Below, one piece after another: positions 1 to 7,713 of a stretch of DNA of 64,000 nucleotides (positions within the stretch are counted from its first letter, which is position 1; each line of letters opens with the position of its first letter). Source of the stretch: Gaiella sp. (GTDB taxonomy: Bacteria; Actinomycetota; Thermoleophilia; Gaiellales; Gaiellaceae); contig JAOSJZ010000001.1 in the NCBI GenBank assembly GCA_027493885.1, positions 2,412,622 through 2,476,621 of the forward strand, written 5' to 3'. The translations under genes were made by a program, and so were the position numbers. Under the pieces are notes generated by a model. The model ran no database searches and was not told the origin of the DNA. It worked only from the letters and a program-made list of their open reading frames with translations.

Positions 1-396
1 GGCCCCCTCGAGCACGTCGCGAGCGAGAATCGGCACGGCGAGGATCGACTCGTACTCCTCCTCGCGCAGATTGGGGAACGCCTTGAAGCGCGGGTCGAGG
101 TGAGCCCCGGACGCGATCATGATCGGTCGCCGCTCGTCGGCCGCCACGCCCGTGATCCCGACCCCCCGGCGCATGCGCGGCGCGCTCGTCGCGTCCTCGA
201 TGCGGGTGCCGTGCGTCGCCCGCAGCACGAGCTCGTCCGTGCGCTCGTCGTAGAGGTAGACGAAGCACGCATCCGTCTCGAGCGCGGCCGCCACCTCGTG
301 CGCGATCGCCTCGAGCACGTCCTGCAGGTCGAGGGAGGAATTGACGACGTCGGTCGTCCGCGTCAGGAGCGCCAGGTGGCGGGCGGCATCGTCCAC
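1..396 (-). CDS. GAF-domain protein (N-terminal part, cut by window edge)
   Basis: The 132 visible residues read as the start of a GAF sensory domain: a helical N-terminus with VLEAIAHEVAAAL, then a strand pattern DACFVYLYDE, then the GVGITG turn typical of GAF folds. GAF domains bind small ligands and usually head histidine kinases, adenylate cyclases or phosphatases, but the output domain lies outside the window. The GTG start was chosen because an in-frame TGA lies three codons upstream. A weak palindrome precedes it. Confidence 0.75.
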   Translation of the reverse strand, partial: MDDAARHLALLTRTTDVVNSSLDLQDVLEAIAHEVAAALETDACFVYLYDERTDELVLRATHGTRIEDATSAPRMRRGVGITGVAADERRPIMIASGAHLDPRFKAFPNLREEEYESILAVPILARDVLEGA

Positions 397-410
397 GGTC
401 AGTCACGCAG

Positions 411-430
411 CAAGTAACAGGCTGTTGCGT
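411..430. repeat. Imperfect palindrome, AACAG-CTGTT type
   Basis: CAAGTAACAG, a G, then CTGTTGCGTG form a near-inverted repeat between two genes. The core AACAG-N-CTGTT recurs at 14531-14545 and 40316-40338. Confidence 0.4.
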
Positions 431-439
431 GAGGCCCCA

Positions 440-913
440 TCAGTCCAGCGTCGTCAGGGTGACCGCCCCGAGCACGGGCACCGCGATCGTGAGCCCGAAG
501 TTGAACCAGCCGACGGCGACCAGCCGCCGCCGCGTCGCCGGTGCCGACGGGTCGTTCTCGCGCAGCGCGCGCTGCAGGCGCGGCCCGAGCACGTAGTCGT
601 GGAGGATTCCCCCGGCGACGAGAAGCGCCACGAGGACCGACTTCGCGATCAGCGTCCGGTCGAAGTCCGTCTCGAGCGCGGCACGGTTGAACCCGCCGTG
701 CCGGTCGGTGAGCCACAGGCCCGAGAGGATCGCCGCCGCCATCGCGCTCCAGCCGAGCGGCCGCCAGCGGCGGCCGAGCGTCCGCATCGCGGTTGCGCGG
801 GCCTCGCCCTCGAGCTGCCGGATCGCGGGCACGCCCACGAACACGAGCGCGACCGTGCCGCCCACCCAGACGGACGCCGACAGCACGTGCAGGATCCGGA
901 GAGCGGTCATCAC
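440..913 (-). CDS. CopD-like four-helix membrane protein
   Basis: 157 residues with about four hydrophobic segments. The first helix contains HVLSASVWVGG, the His plus Trp-Val-Gly-Gly signature of the CopD/DUF4149-like group of small membrane proteins, some of which bind copper or haem; another His follows in the loop HDYVLGP. Specific function unknown. GTG and ATG are adjacent at the start (913 or 910). It is divergent from the DUF2269-like gene at 977, with 63 bp between them, and both share an LH-(x)-VGG first helix, so they may work as a pair. Confidence 0.65.
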   Translation of the reverse strand: MMTALRILHVLSASVWVGGTVALVFVGVPAIRQLEGEARATAMRTLGRRWRPLGWSAMAAAILSGLWLTDRHGGFNRAALETDFDRTLIAKSVLVALLVAGGILHDYVLGPRLQRALRENDPSAPATRRRLVAVGWFNFGLTIAVPVLGAVTLTTLD

Positions 914-963
914 GGAAGCTCAGGCTACGGGTTTCGACTGCGACGCCCGCCGGGTGCCTCGGC

Positions 964-969
964 TACGTT
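964..969 (+). promoter_or_regulatory. Leaderless -10 box (TACGTT, 7 nt before ATG)
   Basis: TACGTT followed by seven bases and the ATG at 977. This is the TANNNT-N6/7-start layout seen at about a dozen genes here, implying transcription starts at the start codon. Confidence 0.55.
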
Positions 970-976
970 CGACGGA

Positions 977-1441
977 ATGTCGCGAGACTGGCTCCTCTTC
1001 CTGCACTTGCTCGGCACGCTGCTCTTCGTCGGCGGGAGCGTGGGCGTGACCGCCCTACGGCTGCTTGCGATCGGGAAGGAGCGGCCGTCGGAGAGCGCCG
1101 TGCTGCTCCGGGCGACGAGACCGCTGATCCCGGTCGTGCTCGTCGGCTTGCTGCTCACCCTCGGCGCCGGCTTCTCGCTTGCCAACGAGCTCGGCGTCCC
1201 CCTCGGCGCCCGCTGGCTCGAATGGACGTACGCGCTCGTCGCGTGGCTCGTCGTCGTCGGCGCCGTCGCGGGGCGGCTCGACCGCAGGACCCGTGTGCTC
1301 GCCGAGCGCTGCTCCGCGGACGGCGACCGGAAGACGGACGAGCTCGCGCGAAGCCTTCGCGATCCGCTTGCGCTGGCGCTCGACGCGTCGATGCTCGTGG
1401 CGACGATCGCGATCGTCGCCCTGATGGTCTGGAAACCCTAG
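977..1441 (+). CDS. DUF2269-like integral membrane protein
   Basis: 154 residues with four predicted membrane segments. It opens with FLHLLGTLLFVGG, the motif of the predicted DUF2269 membrane family; a basic cytosolic loop (RLDRRTRVLAER) precedes the last helix and the protein ends MVWKP. No catalytic motif is visible and the role is unknown. The ATG is set by a -10 box seven bases upstream with no Shine-Dalgarno sequence. Confidence 0.65.
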   Translation: MSRDWLLFLHLLGTLLFVGGSVGVTALRLLAIGKERPSESAVLLRATRPLIPVVLVGLLLTLGAGFSLANELGVPLGARWLEWTYALVAWLVVVGAVAGRLDRRTRVLAERCSADGDRKTDELARSLRDPLALALDASMLVATIAIVALMVWKP

Positions 1442-1764
1442 TGCGGCCTCTCCTGCGTTTGACGTGAACGCGATGGCGCCTGGCGGCCGCACTAGCGTTT
1501 GAAGGTCGGCGCTTCGCGGCCGGCTGTCTAATTGGGTCTCCGCTGCGCGGAGGGGGTCGCTGCTCCGCAGCGCCCCGCGGGCGCCAGAGTGTCGAGAGAG
1601 GGGGCTCATGGGGGAACCATGGGTTCCCCCACGCAGAACGACCACGGGCCCCCACCGGGGACCCGCGATCGGCCGTCAGACACAGACGTGGCCGCTCGCC
1701 TTGCGGCTCCGCCTGCACCCGTGATGATGCGCGTTTCGGGGGACGATGTCCAGTGCCGTTGCTC
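1442..1764. other. Non-coding gap with inverted repeats
   Basis: No convincing gene here. The gap between two convergent genes holds an inverted pair (GTGCGGCC at 1441-1448 and GGCCGCAC at 1485-1492), GC-rich snap-back sequence around 1541-1580, and a clean hairpin at 1609-1631. No tRNA or other RNA was recognised. Confidence 0.5.
1609..1631. terminator. Hairpin downstream of glnA
   Basis: Ten-base arms TGGGGGAACC and GGTTCCCCCA around ATG, about 135 bases past the glnA stop in the convergent gap. There is no T-run, so it may be a Rho-assisted terminator or simply a palindrome. Confidence 0.4.
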
Positions 1765-3183
1765 CTACAGCGAGGACAGGTACCGCCGCTTCTCCCATTC
1801 GCTCACCTGGATGCGGTACTCGTTCCACTCGAGCCGCTTGAGCTCGACGTAGCGCGGGAAGATGTGCTCCCCGAGCGCCCGCGCCATCAGCTCCGATCCG
1901 GCGAGCGCCTCGACCGCCTCGCCGAGCGAGCCGGGAAGCGACTCGACACCCTGTTCCTCCCGCTCGGCGTCGGACAGCCGGTAGAGGTTCGTCGTCATCT
2001 CGTCCGGCAGCGCGTAGCCGCGCTCGATCCCCTCGAGACCCGCGTGGAGCAGGGCCGCAAAGGCAAGGTAGGGGTTGCAGGCCGGGTCGGGGCAGCGGAT
2101 CTCCGCCCGCGTCGCCTGCTCCTCACCCGGCTTGTAGAGCGGGATCCGGATCAGCGCCGAGCGGTTGCGCTGCGACCACGCCACGTAGACGGGCGCCTCG
2201 AAGCCGGGGACGAGTCGCTTGTACGAGTTGACCCACTGCGCGAGCACGGCCGACATCTCGCGCGCGTGGACGAGCAGGCCGGCGATGAACGACTTCGCGG
2301 TCTTCGAAAGGTGGTGCGGGTCCTTCGCGTCGAAGAACTGGTTGCGCCCGTTCTTGAACAGCGACATGTGCGTGTGCATGCCCGAGCCGTTCTCGCCGAA
2401 GAGGGGCTTCGGCATGAAGGTCGCGTAGTAGCCGTGCCAGGCCGCGACCTCCTTCACGATCATCCGGTAGGTGATGCAGTGGTCGGCCATCGCAAGCGCG
2501 TCGGCGTAGCGCATGTCGATCTCGTGCTGTGAGGGCGCCACCTCGTGGTGGTGGTACTCGATCGGGATCCCGACCGACTCGAGTGCGTGGATCGTGTCGT
2601 TGCGCACCTCCGTCGCGGCGTCCTGCGCCGTCATTGCGAAGTAGCCGCCCTCGTCGAGGGTCTTCGTGTCCGAGTCGTCCTCGAAGAGGAAGTACTCGAG
2701 CTCGGGGCCGACATTGAACGTGTCGAAGCCGAGCTTGCGCATCCGCTCGAGCGCCGCCCGCAGGACGAAGCGCGGGTCGCCGTCGTACGGCGTGCCGTCG
2801 GGCCTGACCACGTCGCAGATCATCCGGCCCACCTTCGCCCCGATCTCGTGACCGTGCTCGTCGACCGGTCGGGGGAGCACCCGGAAGGTCTTCGGGTCGG
2901 GGATCGCGACCATGTCGGACTCCTCGATCCGGTTGAAGCCGGTGATCGACGACCCGTCGAAGCCCATCCCGTCGTCGAGCGCATCCGGGATCTCCGACGG
3001 AGTGATCGCAAACGACTTGAGGTGCCCCTCGAGGTCCGTGAACCAGAAGAGGACGTGCTCGATCTCCTCCTCGCGCATCTGCTTCAGGACGGCTCGGCGC
3101 GCCGCGAGGCTCGAGGTCGCGCGGTCCTTCGACTTCACCATCCGGGAGCGGCTCGTCGCCGCGGTCGATCGTGCTCTCGCCAT
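1765..3183 (-). CDS. glnA: Glutamine synthetase, type I
   Basis: 472 residues, the usual GSI length. It makes glutamine from glutamate, ammonia and ATP. The beta-grasp region has GFDGSSI (about residues 74-80), the catalytic domain has GENGSGMHTHMSLF for ATP binding, and the C-terminal tail NLYRLSDAER keeps a Tyr at the position adenylylated in GSI-beta enzymes. The ATG at 3183 follows GGGAGGAG at good spacing; an in-frame TTG at 3207 is less likely. A long GC hairpin lies in the 5' leader. PII and amtB lie 4.5 kb away, so nitrogen assimilation is grouped in this region. Confidence 0.95.
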   Translation of the reverse strand: MARARSTAATSRSRMVKSKDRATSSLAARRAVLKQMREEEIEHVLFWFTDLEGHLKSFAITPSEIPDALDDGMGFDGSSITGFNRIEESDMVAIPDPKTFRVLPRPVDEHGHEIGAKVGRMICDVVRPDGTPYDGDPRFVLRAALERMRKLGFDTFNVGPELEYFLFEDDSDTKTLDEGGYFAMTAQDAATEVRNDTIHALESVGIPIEYHHHEVAPSQHEIDMRYADALAMADHCITYRMIVKEVAAWHGYYATFMPKPLFGENGSGMHTHMSLFKNGRNQFFDAKDPHHLSKTAKSFIAGLLVHAREMSAVLAQWVNSYKRLVPGFEAPVYVAWSQRNRSALIRIPLYKPGEEQATRAEIRCPDPACNPYLAFAALLHAGLEGIERGYALPDEMTTNLYRLSDAEREEQGVESLPGSLGEAVEALAGSELMARALGEHIFPRYVELKRLEWNEYRIQVSEWEKRRYLSSL

Positions 3184-3208
3184 CGGTGCTCCTCCCTTGA
3201 ACGACAAA

Positions 3209-3243
3209 GGGCCTCGGGCACGGATGCTCCGCGCCCGAGGCCC
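3209..3243 (-). promoter_or_regulatory. glnA leader hairpin, possible attenuator
   Basis: Perfect 11-bp arms GGGCCTCGGGC and GCCCGAGGCCC flank a 13-nt loop. On the glnA strand it is followed by TTTGTCGTT and then the ribosome site. A TAGGCT -10-like box lies upstream around 3269-3274, so the hairpin would be transcribed. It could act as a weak terminator/attenuator or mRNA stabiliser. Confidence 0.4.
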
Positions 3244-3497
3244 CGTTGCCTCGAAGACGGCAGAGAGCCTAGCAGCCGGGGCGGAGGGGCTTGCCAGGTG
3301 CTCGGTGTTGACTCCCGTTCACAAGTCGCACGGCCGGTGGGGGTGATAGGCTCCTGACCTTCCGTTACCGGCCACGTGCCGACGCCACGCATGCCCCCCA
3401 TGCAAAGCGACTCGAATCCCCAGCGGAAGCGCCGTACCGCGCGTGTTCACGCCGCCGCGGTCGCTCCTGTCCCCCACTCAGGAGGCGTACTCAACGC

Positions 3498-4031
3498 ATG
3501 ATCGACAACACGCTCGTCGAGCAAGCGCTTCACCTCCCTCGCCGCGAAGCCAGGCGCTGGCGGCACACCCCGCTCGAGCAGGAAGAGCTCGTCGCTGACG
3601 GCTACCTCGCCCTCGCCAAGGCAGCGAGGCGGTTCGACCCCTCGTACGGCGTTCCGTTTCCGGCGTTCGCGACACCGTACGTTCGTGGCGCCATCGCGGA
3701 CACCGTGCGGACGCGGGCGCGTCGGAACAACCTCGGCGACGGCGTCTTCGTGGACGTCGTGGGCTTCCCCGACCTCGGCCGCGCCACGACGACCGCCGAG
3801 CGCGCGTTCGAGCCGGCCGACCCTGGCCCGAGCCCGCACGACACCGTCGAGAGCCTCGACCGCCTCCGGGTCCTCGGCTCGATTCCCGAGCGCGAGCGGA
3901 TCGCGCTCATCAGGACGGTCGTGGACGGCGACACGGCGGCCGATGTGGCGAAGGACCTCGGCGTCAGCCCGGACCGGGTCTACACGCTCGTACACAACGG
4001 CTCGGCACGAGTGCGGAGGAGAGCGGCATGA
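3498..4031 (+). CDS. Sigma-70 family RNA polymerase sigma factor
   Basis: 177 residues with region 2 (LVADGYLALAKAARRFDPS followed by FATPYVRGAI, the core-binding and -10 recognition helices) and region 4 (DVAKDLGVSPDRVYTLVHNG, the -35 helix-turn-helix). Regions 1 and 3 are essentially absent, as in small SigB/WhiG-like or ECF-like alternative sigmas. AGGAGG lies 12 bases before the ATG. Its last four bases overlap the start of a LuxR-type regulator, so the two are translationally coupled. No anti-sigma gene is visible beside it. Confidence 0.8.
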   Translation: MIDNTLVEQALHLPRREARRWRHTPLEQEELVADGYLALAKAARRFDPSYGVPFPAFATPYVRGAIADTVRTRARRNNLGDGVFVDVVGFPDLGRATTTAERAFEPADPGPSPHDTVESLDRLRVLGSIPERERIALIRTVVDGDTAADVAKDLGVSPDRVYTLVHNGSARVRRRAA

Positions 4032-4324
4032 CCAGCCTGCTCGGCGAGATCCTCGAAGGCGAGCCGCTGACCGACCGCGAGACGGAGATTCTCGCCGCCG
4101 CGGCCGAGGGCGAGACGGCCGCCCAGACGGGTCAGCGGCTCTACCTCTCCTCCGAGACGGTGAAGGGCTACCGCAAGCGCATCATCGCGAAGCTCGGCGC
4201 ACGGAACGGAACACACGCGGTCGTCCTCGCGATCCGGCGAGGCCTGCTACCGCTCATGCCACCCCACGCGAGCGGGCCGGTCCCCCTGCGGGCTCGCTCG
4301 GCTCGCCCGCATCACCGCCGCTGA
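4028..4324 (+). CDS. Stand-alone LuxR-type helix-turn-helix regulator
   Basis: 98 residues. The first 65 form a GerE/LuxR DNA-binding domain: LTDRETEILAAAAEGETAAQ, then SSETVKGYRKRIIAKLGARN with the recognition helix. There is no receiver or ligand-binding domain. The ATGA overlap with the sigma gene suggests the two act in one regulatory circuit, perhaps a promoter-specific activator with its own sigma factor. The C-terminal 30 residues are low-complexity Pro/Arg. Confidence 0.75.
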   Translation: MTSLLGEILEGEPLTDRETEILAAAAEGETAAQTGQRLYLSSETVKGYRKRIIAKLGARNGTHAVVLAIRRGLLPLMPPHASGPVPLRARSARPHHRR

Positions 4325-4346
4325 CGCTCCCGCAGCGGGGCCTGCG

Positions 4347-5327
4347 TCACGGTCGGCGCCGGCGAGCGTCTCCGGCGAGCCGGGCCTCGATTTCCTCGAG
4401 GGGCGCCTCGAACCGGATCCAGGCGGGACGTGGCTCGTAGCCGAGCCTGGCGTTCACCGCCCGCATCGGCGCGTTCGCATCCTGCGTCGACGTCATCAGC
4501 TCGCGATAGCCGTTCCGCGAGGCCCAGGCGATCTGCGCACGCTTGAGCGAGGTCGCGATGCCCCGGTTCCGGTGGCTCTCCGCGACGGAGGTGAGGCCGT
4601 GCTCGGCCAGCCGCGGGTCCGCGGCGCGACGCAGGAGGCTGACGAAGCCGACGACCCGGTCGCCGTCGAGCGCGAGCAACGTGCCACCGGAGAGGACGTC
4701 CGCCCCGGTCGCGTCCTCCTCGACCCAGCGGTCGTACGAGGGCACCTCGAGCGGCGCGTGCAGCGGCATCTGCGGCAGCGCCTCGCACGCGAGCGCGTAC
4801 GCGTCGCGCAGGAGGTCGGGCCGCGTCGATACCTCGACGATCGCGATCCCTGCGGGCGCCACGGGCTCCGGCTCGTCCGGTGCGAGCCGACGCGAGATCT
4901 CGAGCTCGCGGAGCACCTCGATGAGCCCGAAGCGCGCCGCGAACGCCTCGCCTCCCTCGTCACCCTCCTCGACGCCCGCTGCCAGGACGTCGTGGCCGTG
5001 CCGGCGCGCAACGGCGGCGATACGCTCCAGAAACGCCCGACCGAGCCCGCGGCGCCGGTACTCGGGCAGGACGACGTTGCCCATGTACGTACGGCCCGGC
5101 AGATCGGAGCGAATCGCAGCCGCACAGCCTGCGACCGCCCAGTCGATCTTCCCGAGCAGGCGGACGTCGCCGGGACGGCGCAGACGCTGCCGCTCGAGCT
5201 CGTCCGCCGTGATCGGGTAGAGCGGCAGGACGGCGTTCCACAGCGCAGCGTACGCCTCGTGACCCGACCGGTCGTCGAGCGCGAGCTCGCAGATCTCCAC
5301 GTCGCCGTTCTCCACGTCGCCGTCCAT
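4347..5327 (-). CDS. Tandem GNAT acetyltransferase-like protein
   Basis: 326 residues with two GNAT folds. The first carries VVLPEYRRRGLGRAFLERI, a clear acetyl-CoA pyrophosphate loop (RRGLG); the second carries SVAESHRNRGIATSLKR (NRGIA) and ends with the GYRELMTSTQDANAPM acceptor region typical of the family. Such double GNATs include MshD-like enzymes, but the substrate cannot be inferred. The ATG follows the stop of the ABC permease after two bases, so it is the third gene of that operon and may modify or protect against what the exporter handles. Confidence 0.75.
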   Translation of the reverse strand: MDGDVENGDVEICELALDDRSGHEAYAALWNAVLPLYPITADELERQRLRRPGDVRLLGKIDWAVAGCAAAIRSDLPGRTYMGNVVLPEYRRRGLGRAFLERIAAVARRHGHDVLAAGVEEGDEGGEAFAARFGLIEVLRELEISRRLAPDEPEPVAPAGIAIVEVSTRPDLLRDAYALACEALPQMPLHAPLEVPSYDRWVEEDATGADVLSGGTLLALDGDRVVGFVSLLRRAADPRLAEHGLTSVAESHRNRGIATSLKRAQIAWASRNGYRELMTSTQDANAPMRAVNARLGYEPRPAWIRFEAPLEEIEARLAGDARRRRP

Positions 5328-5329
5328 CG

Positions 5330-6205
5330 CTACCCGGATCGTTTCAGCTTTCCGTGCCGCTTGGCGTACACCTCGCCGCGGTTGAAGATCGCTAGGCCGA
5401 GCGGGATGCACGCAGCGCCGATGATCAAGAGCGGCCAGATGTCGTGCCAGAGGGAGCCGAGCGAGGCGCCGTCGAGGATCGAGGCACGGATCCCGTCGAG
5501 TGCATACGTCGCAGGCGAGATCGTCGCCAGCCACTGCATCCAGCCAGGCAGCACTTCGACCGGGTAGTAGACGCCCGAAACGACGAGCAGCATCCCCTGC
5601 GCGACGAACCCGAGCTGGGCGCCCTTCTCCGGCGAGATGAGCGGCAGCACCGCGGTCATCATCCCGATCCCGAAGAACGAGACCGACGCGACGATCAGGA
5701 TCACGAGCGCCGCCGCGAAGTTCGCGTCGTCGAACTGCAGCCCGAAGAAGGCGGCAACGACCGCGAACAGCAGGATCGCCCGCACGAGCCCGTAGAGCAC
5801 GGCGAAGACGCCCGAGCCGCCGAGGTGCATCGCCCGCGAGAGCGGTGCCATGAACGTGTACTCGATCGTTCCCTCCCAGCGTTCCCAGGCGACCGTCTCC
5901 GTGAGGAACTCGAAGATGATCCCGAGGTACGCCCAGACGACGGCGCCGATCAGGAGCGTGGTCGTCGCGCGATCGACGTCGATCTCACCGCCCGACGCCT
6001 CGATCCCCTTCGCGATGAAGACGATCGTGAGGGTGTTCGCGACCGTCCAGACGAAGAACGCGAGGTCCCAATAGATGTACCGGCGGGTGAGGTAGACGTT
6101 CCGCTCGACTACGCCGGCGAGGCCGATCAGCTCGTGCTTGAGCTCCAAGAGGGAGTTGCGCGGGTGCCAGGCTTCAGCCTGGCTCACGCTCGGTTTCTCT
6201 CTCAT
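5330..6205 (-). CDS. ABC-2 type exporter permease
   Basis: 291 residues with six predicted membrane helices and an ABC-2 profile, including the GVYYPVEVLPGWMQW loop and SPATYALDGIR near the end, typical of DrrB-like permeases. It should form the membrane part of an exporter with the upstream ATPase, whose stop overlaps its ATG (ATGA). Substrate unknown. Confidence 0.85.
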   Translation of the reverse strand: MREKPSVSQAEAWHPRNSLLELKHELIGLAGVVERNVYLTRRYIYWDLAFFVWTVANTLTIVFIAKGIEASGGEIDVDRATTTLLIGAVVWAYLGIIFEFLTETVAWERWEGTIEYTFMAPLSRAMHLGGSGVFAVLYGLVRAILLFAVVAAFFGLQFDDANFAAALVILIVASVSFFGIGMMTAVLPLISPEKGAQLGFVAQGMLLVVSGVYYPVEVLPGWMQWLATISPATYALDGIRASILDGASLGSLWHDIWPLLIIGAACIPLGLAIFNRGEVYAKRHGKLKRSG

Positions 6206-7041
6206 GCGAGCACCTTCCTCTCCTCCGCGTCCAGCTCGTCCTCCTCGTCCTCGAAGCCGCGCCCGGTCGCCGCGAAGAAGGCCTCCTCGAGCGTGTCGGC
6301 ACCGAACCGCCCCTTGAGATCGGCTGCAGGCTCGAGCGCGAGCAGGCGGCCGCGGTCGAGGATCCCGACGCGCTCGGCCAGTTTCTCCGCCTCCGCGAGG
6401 TCGTGCGTGCAGAGCAGGATCGTGGAGTCGTGCACGGAGCGCATCTCACGGACGAAGTCCTGAACCTCGAGCTTCGAGCGCGGGTCGAGACCCGTCGTGG
6501 GCTCGTCGAGCAGGAGCAGCACCGGCGAGGTGAGCAGCGCCCGCGCGAGCGCGACCTTCTGCTGCATCCCGCGCGAGAGGTTCTCCATCGGCTCGGTGCG
6601 CCGGTCAGGCGGGAAGCCGACCCGCTCGAGGATCGCGGGGATCTGTTCCGACGTCTCGGACGGCGTCATCCCGTAGAAGCGCGCCGCGTAGTGGAGGTTC
6701 TCGGACGGTGACATCTTCTTGAAGAAGCTCGCCTCGACGGAGACGCGGTTGACGAGCCGCCGCACGGCCTTGTCCTCGCGCACGACGTCGTAGCCGAACA
6801 CGCGCGCGCTGCCACCGTCGGGCAGGAGCAGCGTCGAGAGCAGCCGTACGAGCGTCGACTTGCCGGAGCCGTTCTGGCCGAGGATCGCGACGCACTCGCC
6901 GCGCGCGATCGCGAGCGTCACGCGCTCGAGCGCGGCCACGCGCCGCTTGCCGCGATCCCGGTCCTTCCGGACGAACTCCTTGCGCAGGTCGTGGGTCTCC
7001 ACGGCCAGTGCGTCGGGCGGAACGGGCGACAACTCTTTCAC
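6202..7041 (-). CDS. ABC transporter ATP-binding protein
   Basis: 279 residues, one nucleotide-binding domain: Walker A GQNGSGKST, signature LSRGMQQKVALARAL, Walker B LLLLDEPTTGLDP and switch His in LCTHDLAEAEK. The C-terminal extension is acidic (EDEEDELDAEE). The GTG start has AGGGAGAG upstream. First gene of the exporter-GNAT operon. Confidence 0.88.
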   Translation of the reverse strand: MKELSPVPPDALAVETHDLRKEFVRKDRDRGKRRVAALERVTLAIARGECVAILGQNGSGKSTLVRLLSTLLLPDGGSARVFGYDVVREDKAVRRLVNRVSVEASFFKKMSPSENLHYAARFYGMTPSETSEQIPAILERVGFPPDRRTEPMENLSRGMQQKVALARALLTSPVLLLLDEPTTGLDPRSKLEVQDFVREMRSVHDSTILLCTHDLAEAEKLAERVGILDRGRLLALEPAADLKGRFGADTLEEAFFAATGRGFEDEEDELDAEERKVLA

Positions 7042-7398
7042 GATGGTGCTCTCCCTTCGAACGGCGGTACCAGGACGTGCAGGAGGAGGCTCCGCAGCGG
7101 GCGGGCCTCGGCAACGGATGTCCTAGATACGACCGAGCATCATCACGCGCCGAGACTAGCACCCTCGTCGTGCGCGCGGCTAGTACGGGAAACCACACCT
7201 CAGAGCGTTCCGGTGAGGCATGCGCCGCGGCACGCGCCGGCGTGGTTTCGACCCGGGGCGCGACGCGACCACCCGGCTTGACGCGGCACGAAGTCGTGAC
7301 AGACACGTACGCATTTCCACGTTACGCTCGAAGCGTGGGGAGGAGGTCGGTGGCCCAGGTGAGGGGGCTAGAACGGACATGTCCCAAAGCGGGGTGCT

Positions 7399-7490
7399 GA
7401 CGGACCGATGGGCGATGCCCGAGTTGCGCTTGCGCTCCGACCGTCGCGACCTCTAAGCTGCCTCGCAGGCGGGTCGACGTCGCTCCCGCC
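7399..7490 (+). ncRNA. Structured leader RNA candidate upstream of PII-amt
   Basis: GACGG (7399-7403) can pair with CCGTC (7441-7445), enclosing two hairpins: GGGC-GAT-GCCC (7410-7420) and GCGC-TT-GCGC (7426-7435). A second hairpin GGCGGG/CCCGCC spans 7468-7490, and the terminator hairpin follows within 10 bases. Together they resemble an attenuation leader. It matches no riboswitch class I recognise. Confidence 0.35.
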
Positions 7491-7500
7491 GATGGCAACG

Positions 7501-7538
7501 AAGCCTCGTCTCTCCCGCGGGAGAGGTGGGGCTTTTTT
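7501..7538 (+). terminator. Intrinsic terminator in the PII-amt leader
   Basis: A continuous 16-bp stem (7501-7516 with 7519-7534, including three G-U pairs) closes on GC and runs into six T residues. It is the clearest intrinsic terminator in the window. It lies before, not after, the PII-amtB genes, so it either ends an upstream transcript or acts as an attenuator. Confidence 0.75.
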
Positions 7539-7563
7539 CGTGGACCGAGGGAAGGAGACGGTG

Positions 7564-7713
7564 ATGGCAGAGAACCGCGAGACCCCCACCGGGACTCCCG
7601 TGCGTCTGAGCGCGCGGCACTTTCGGCCCGGCTCGCGCCGGCCCGCCGCGCGGCGACCGCGCGTGGCGAGCACCGCCAGGAGCTCCCGCCGCAGGAAGGT
7701 GGGGTCACCGTGA
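7564..7713 (+). CDS. Arg-rich 49-residue leader peptide candidate
   Basis: A short frame preceded by GGAAGGAGACGGTG, the best ribosome site nearby. The peptide begins MAENRETPTGTPVRLS and becomes strongly basic (RRPAARRPRV, SSRRRK). Its TGA overlaps the PII start, so PII translation could depend on it. It sits directly after the leader terminator. I recognise no family; it could be a leader peptide, an RNA-binding micro-protein or a fortuitous frame. Confidence 0.45.
   Translation: MAENRETPTGTPVRLSARHFRPGSRRPAARRPRVASTARSSRRRKVGSP

Larger units (their letters stand above)
7042..7563. other. Long intergenic region: divergent promoters and amt leader
   Basis: This 522-bp gap separates the leftward exporter operon from the rightward PII-amt operon. 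No protein-coding gene is convincing before 7564. The right half folds into several hairpins and ends in a strong terminator, described separately. A -10-like TAGAAC lies at about 7369. The left half shows nothing definite. Confidence 0.5.

Noticed and set aside
1491-1590. tRNA-like or structured RNA
   Set aside because: GC-rich inverted repeats occur, but no cloverleaf, T-loop or anticodon arm could be drawn.
7296-7325. GlnR box upstream of PII-amtB
   Set aside because: GTGAC and GTTAC half-sites are present, but spacing (25 bp) and the GAAAC halves do not match the actinobacterial consensus.
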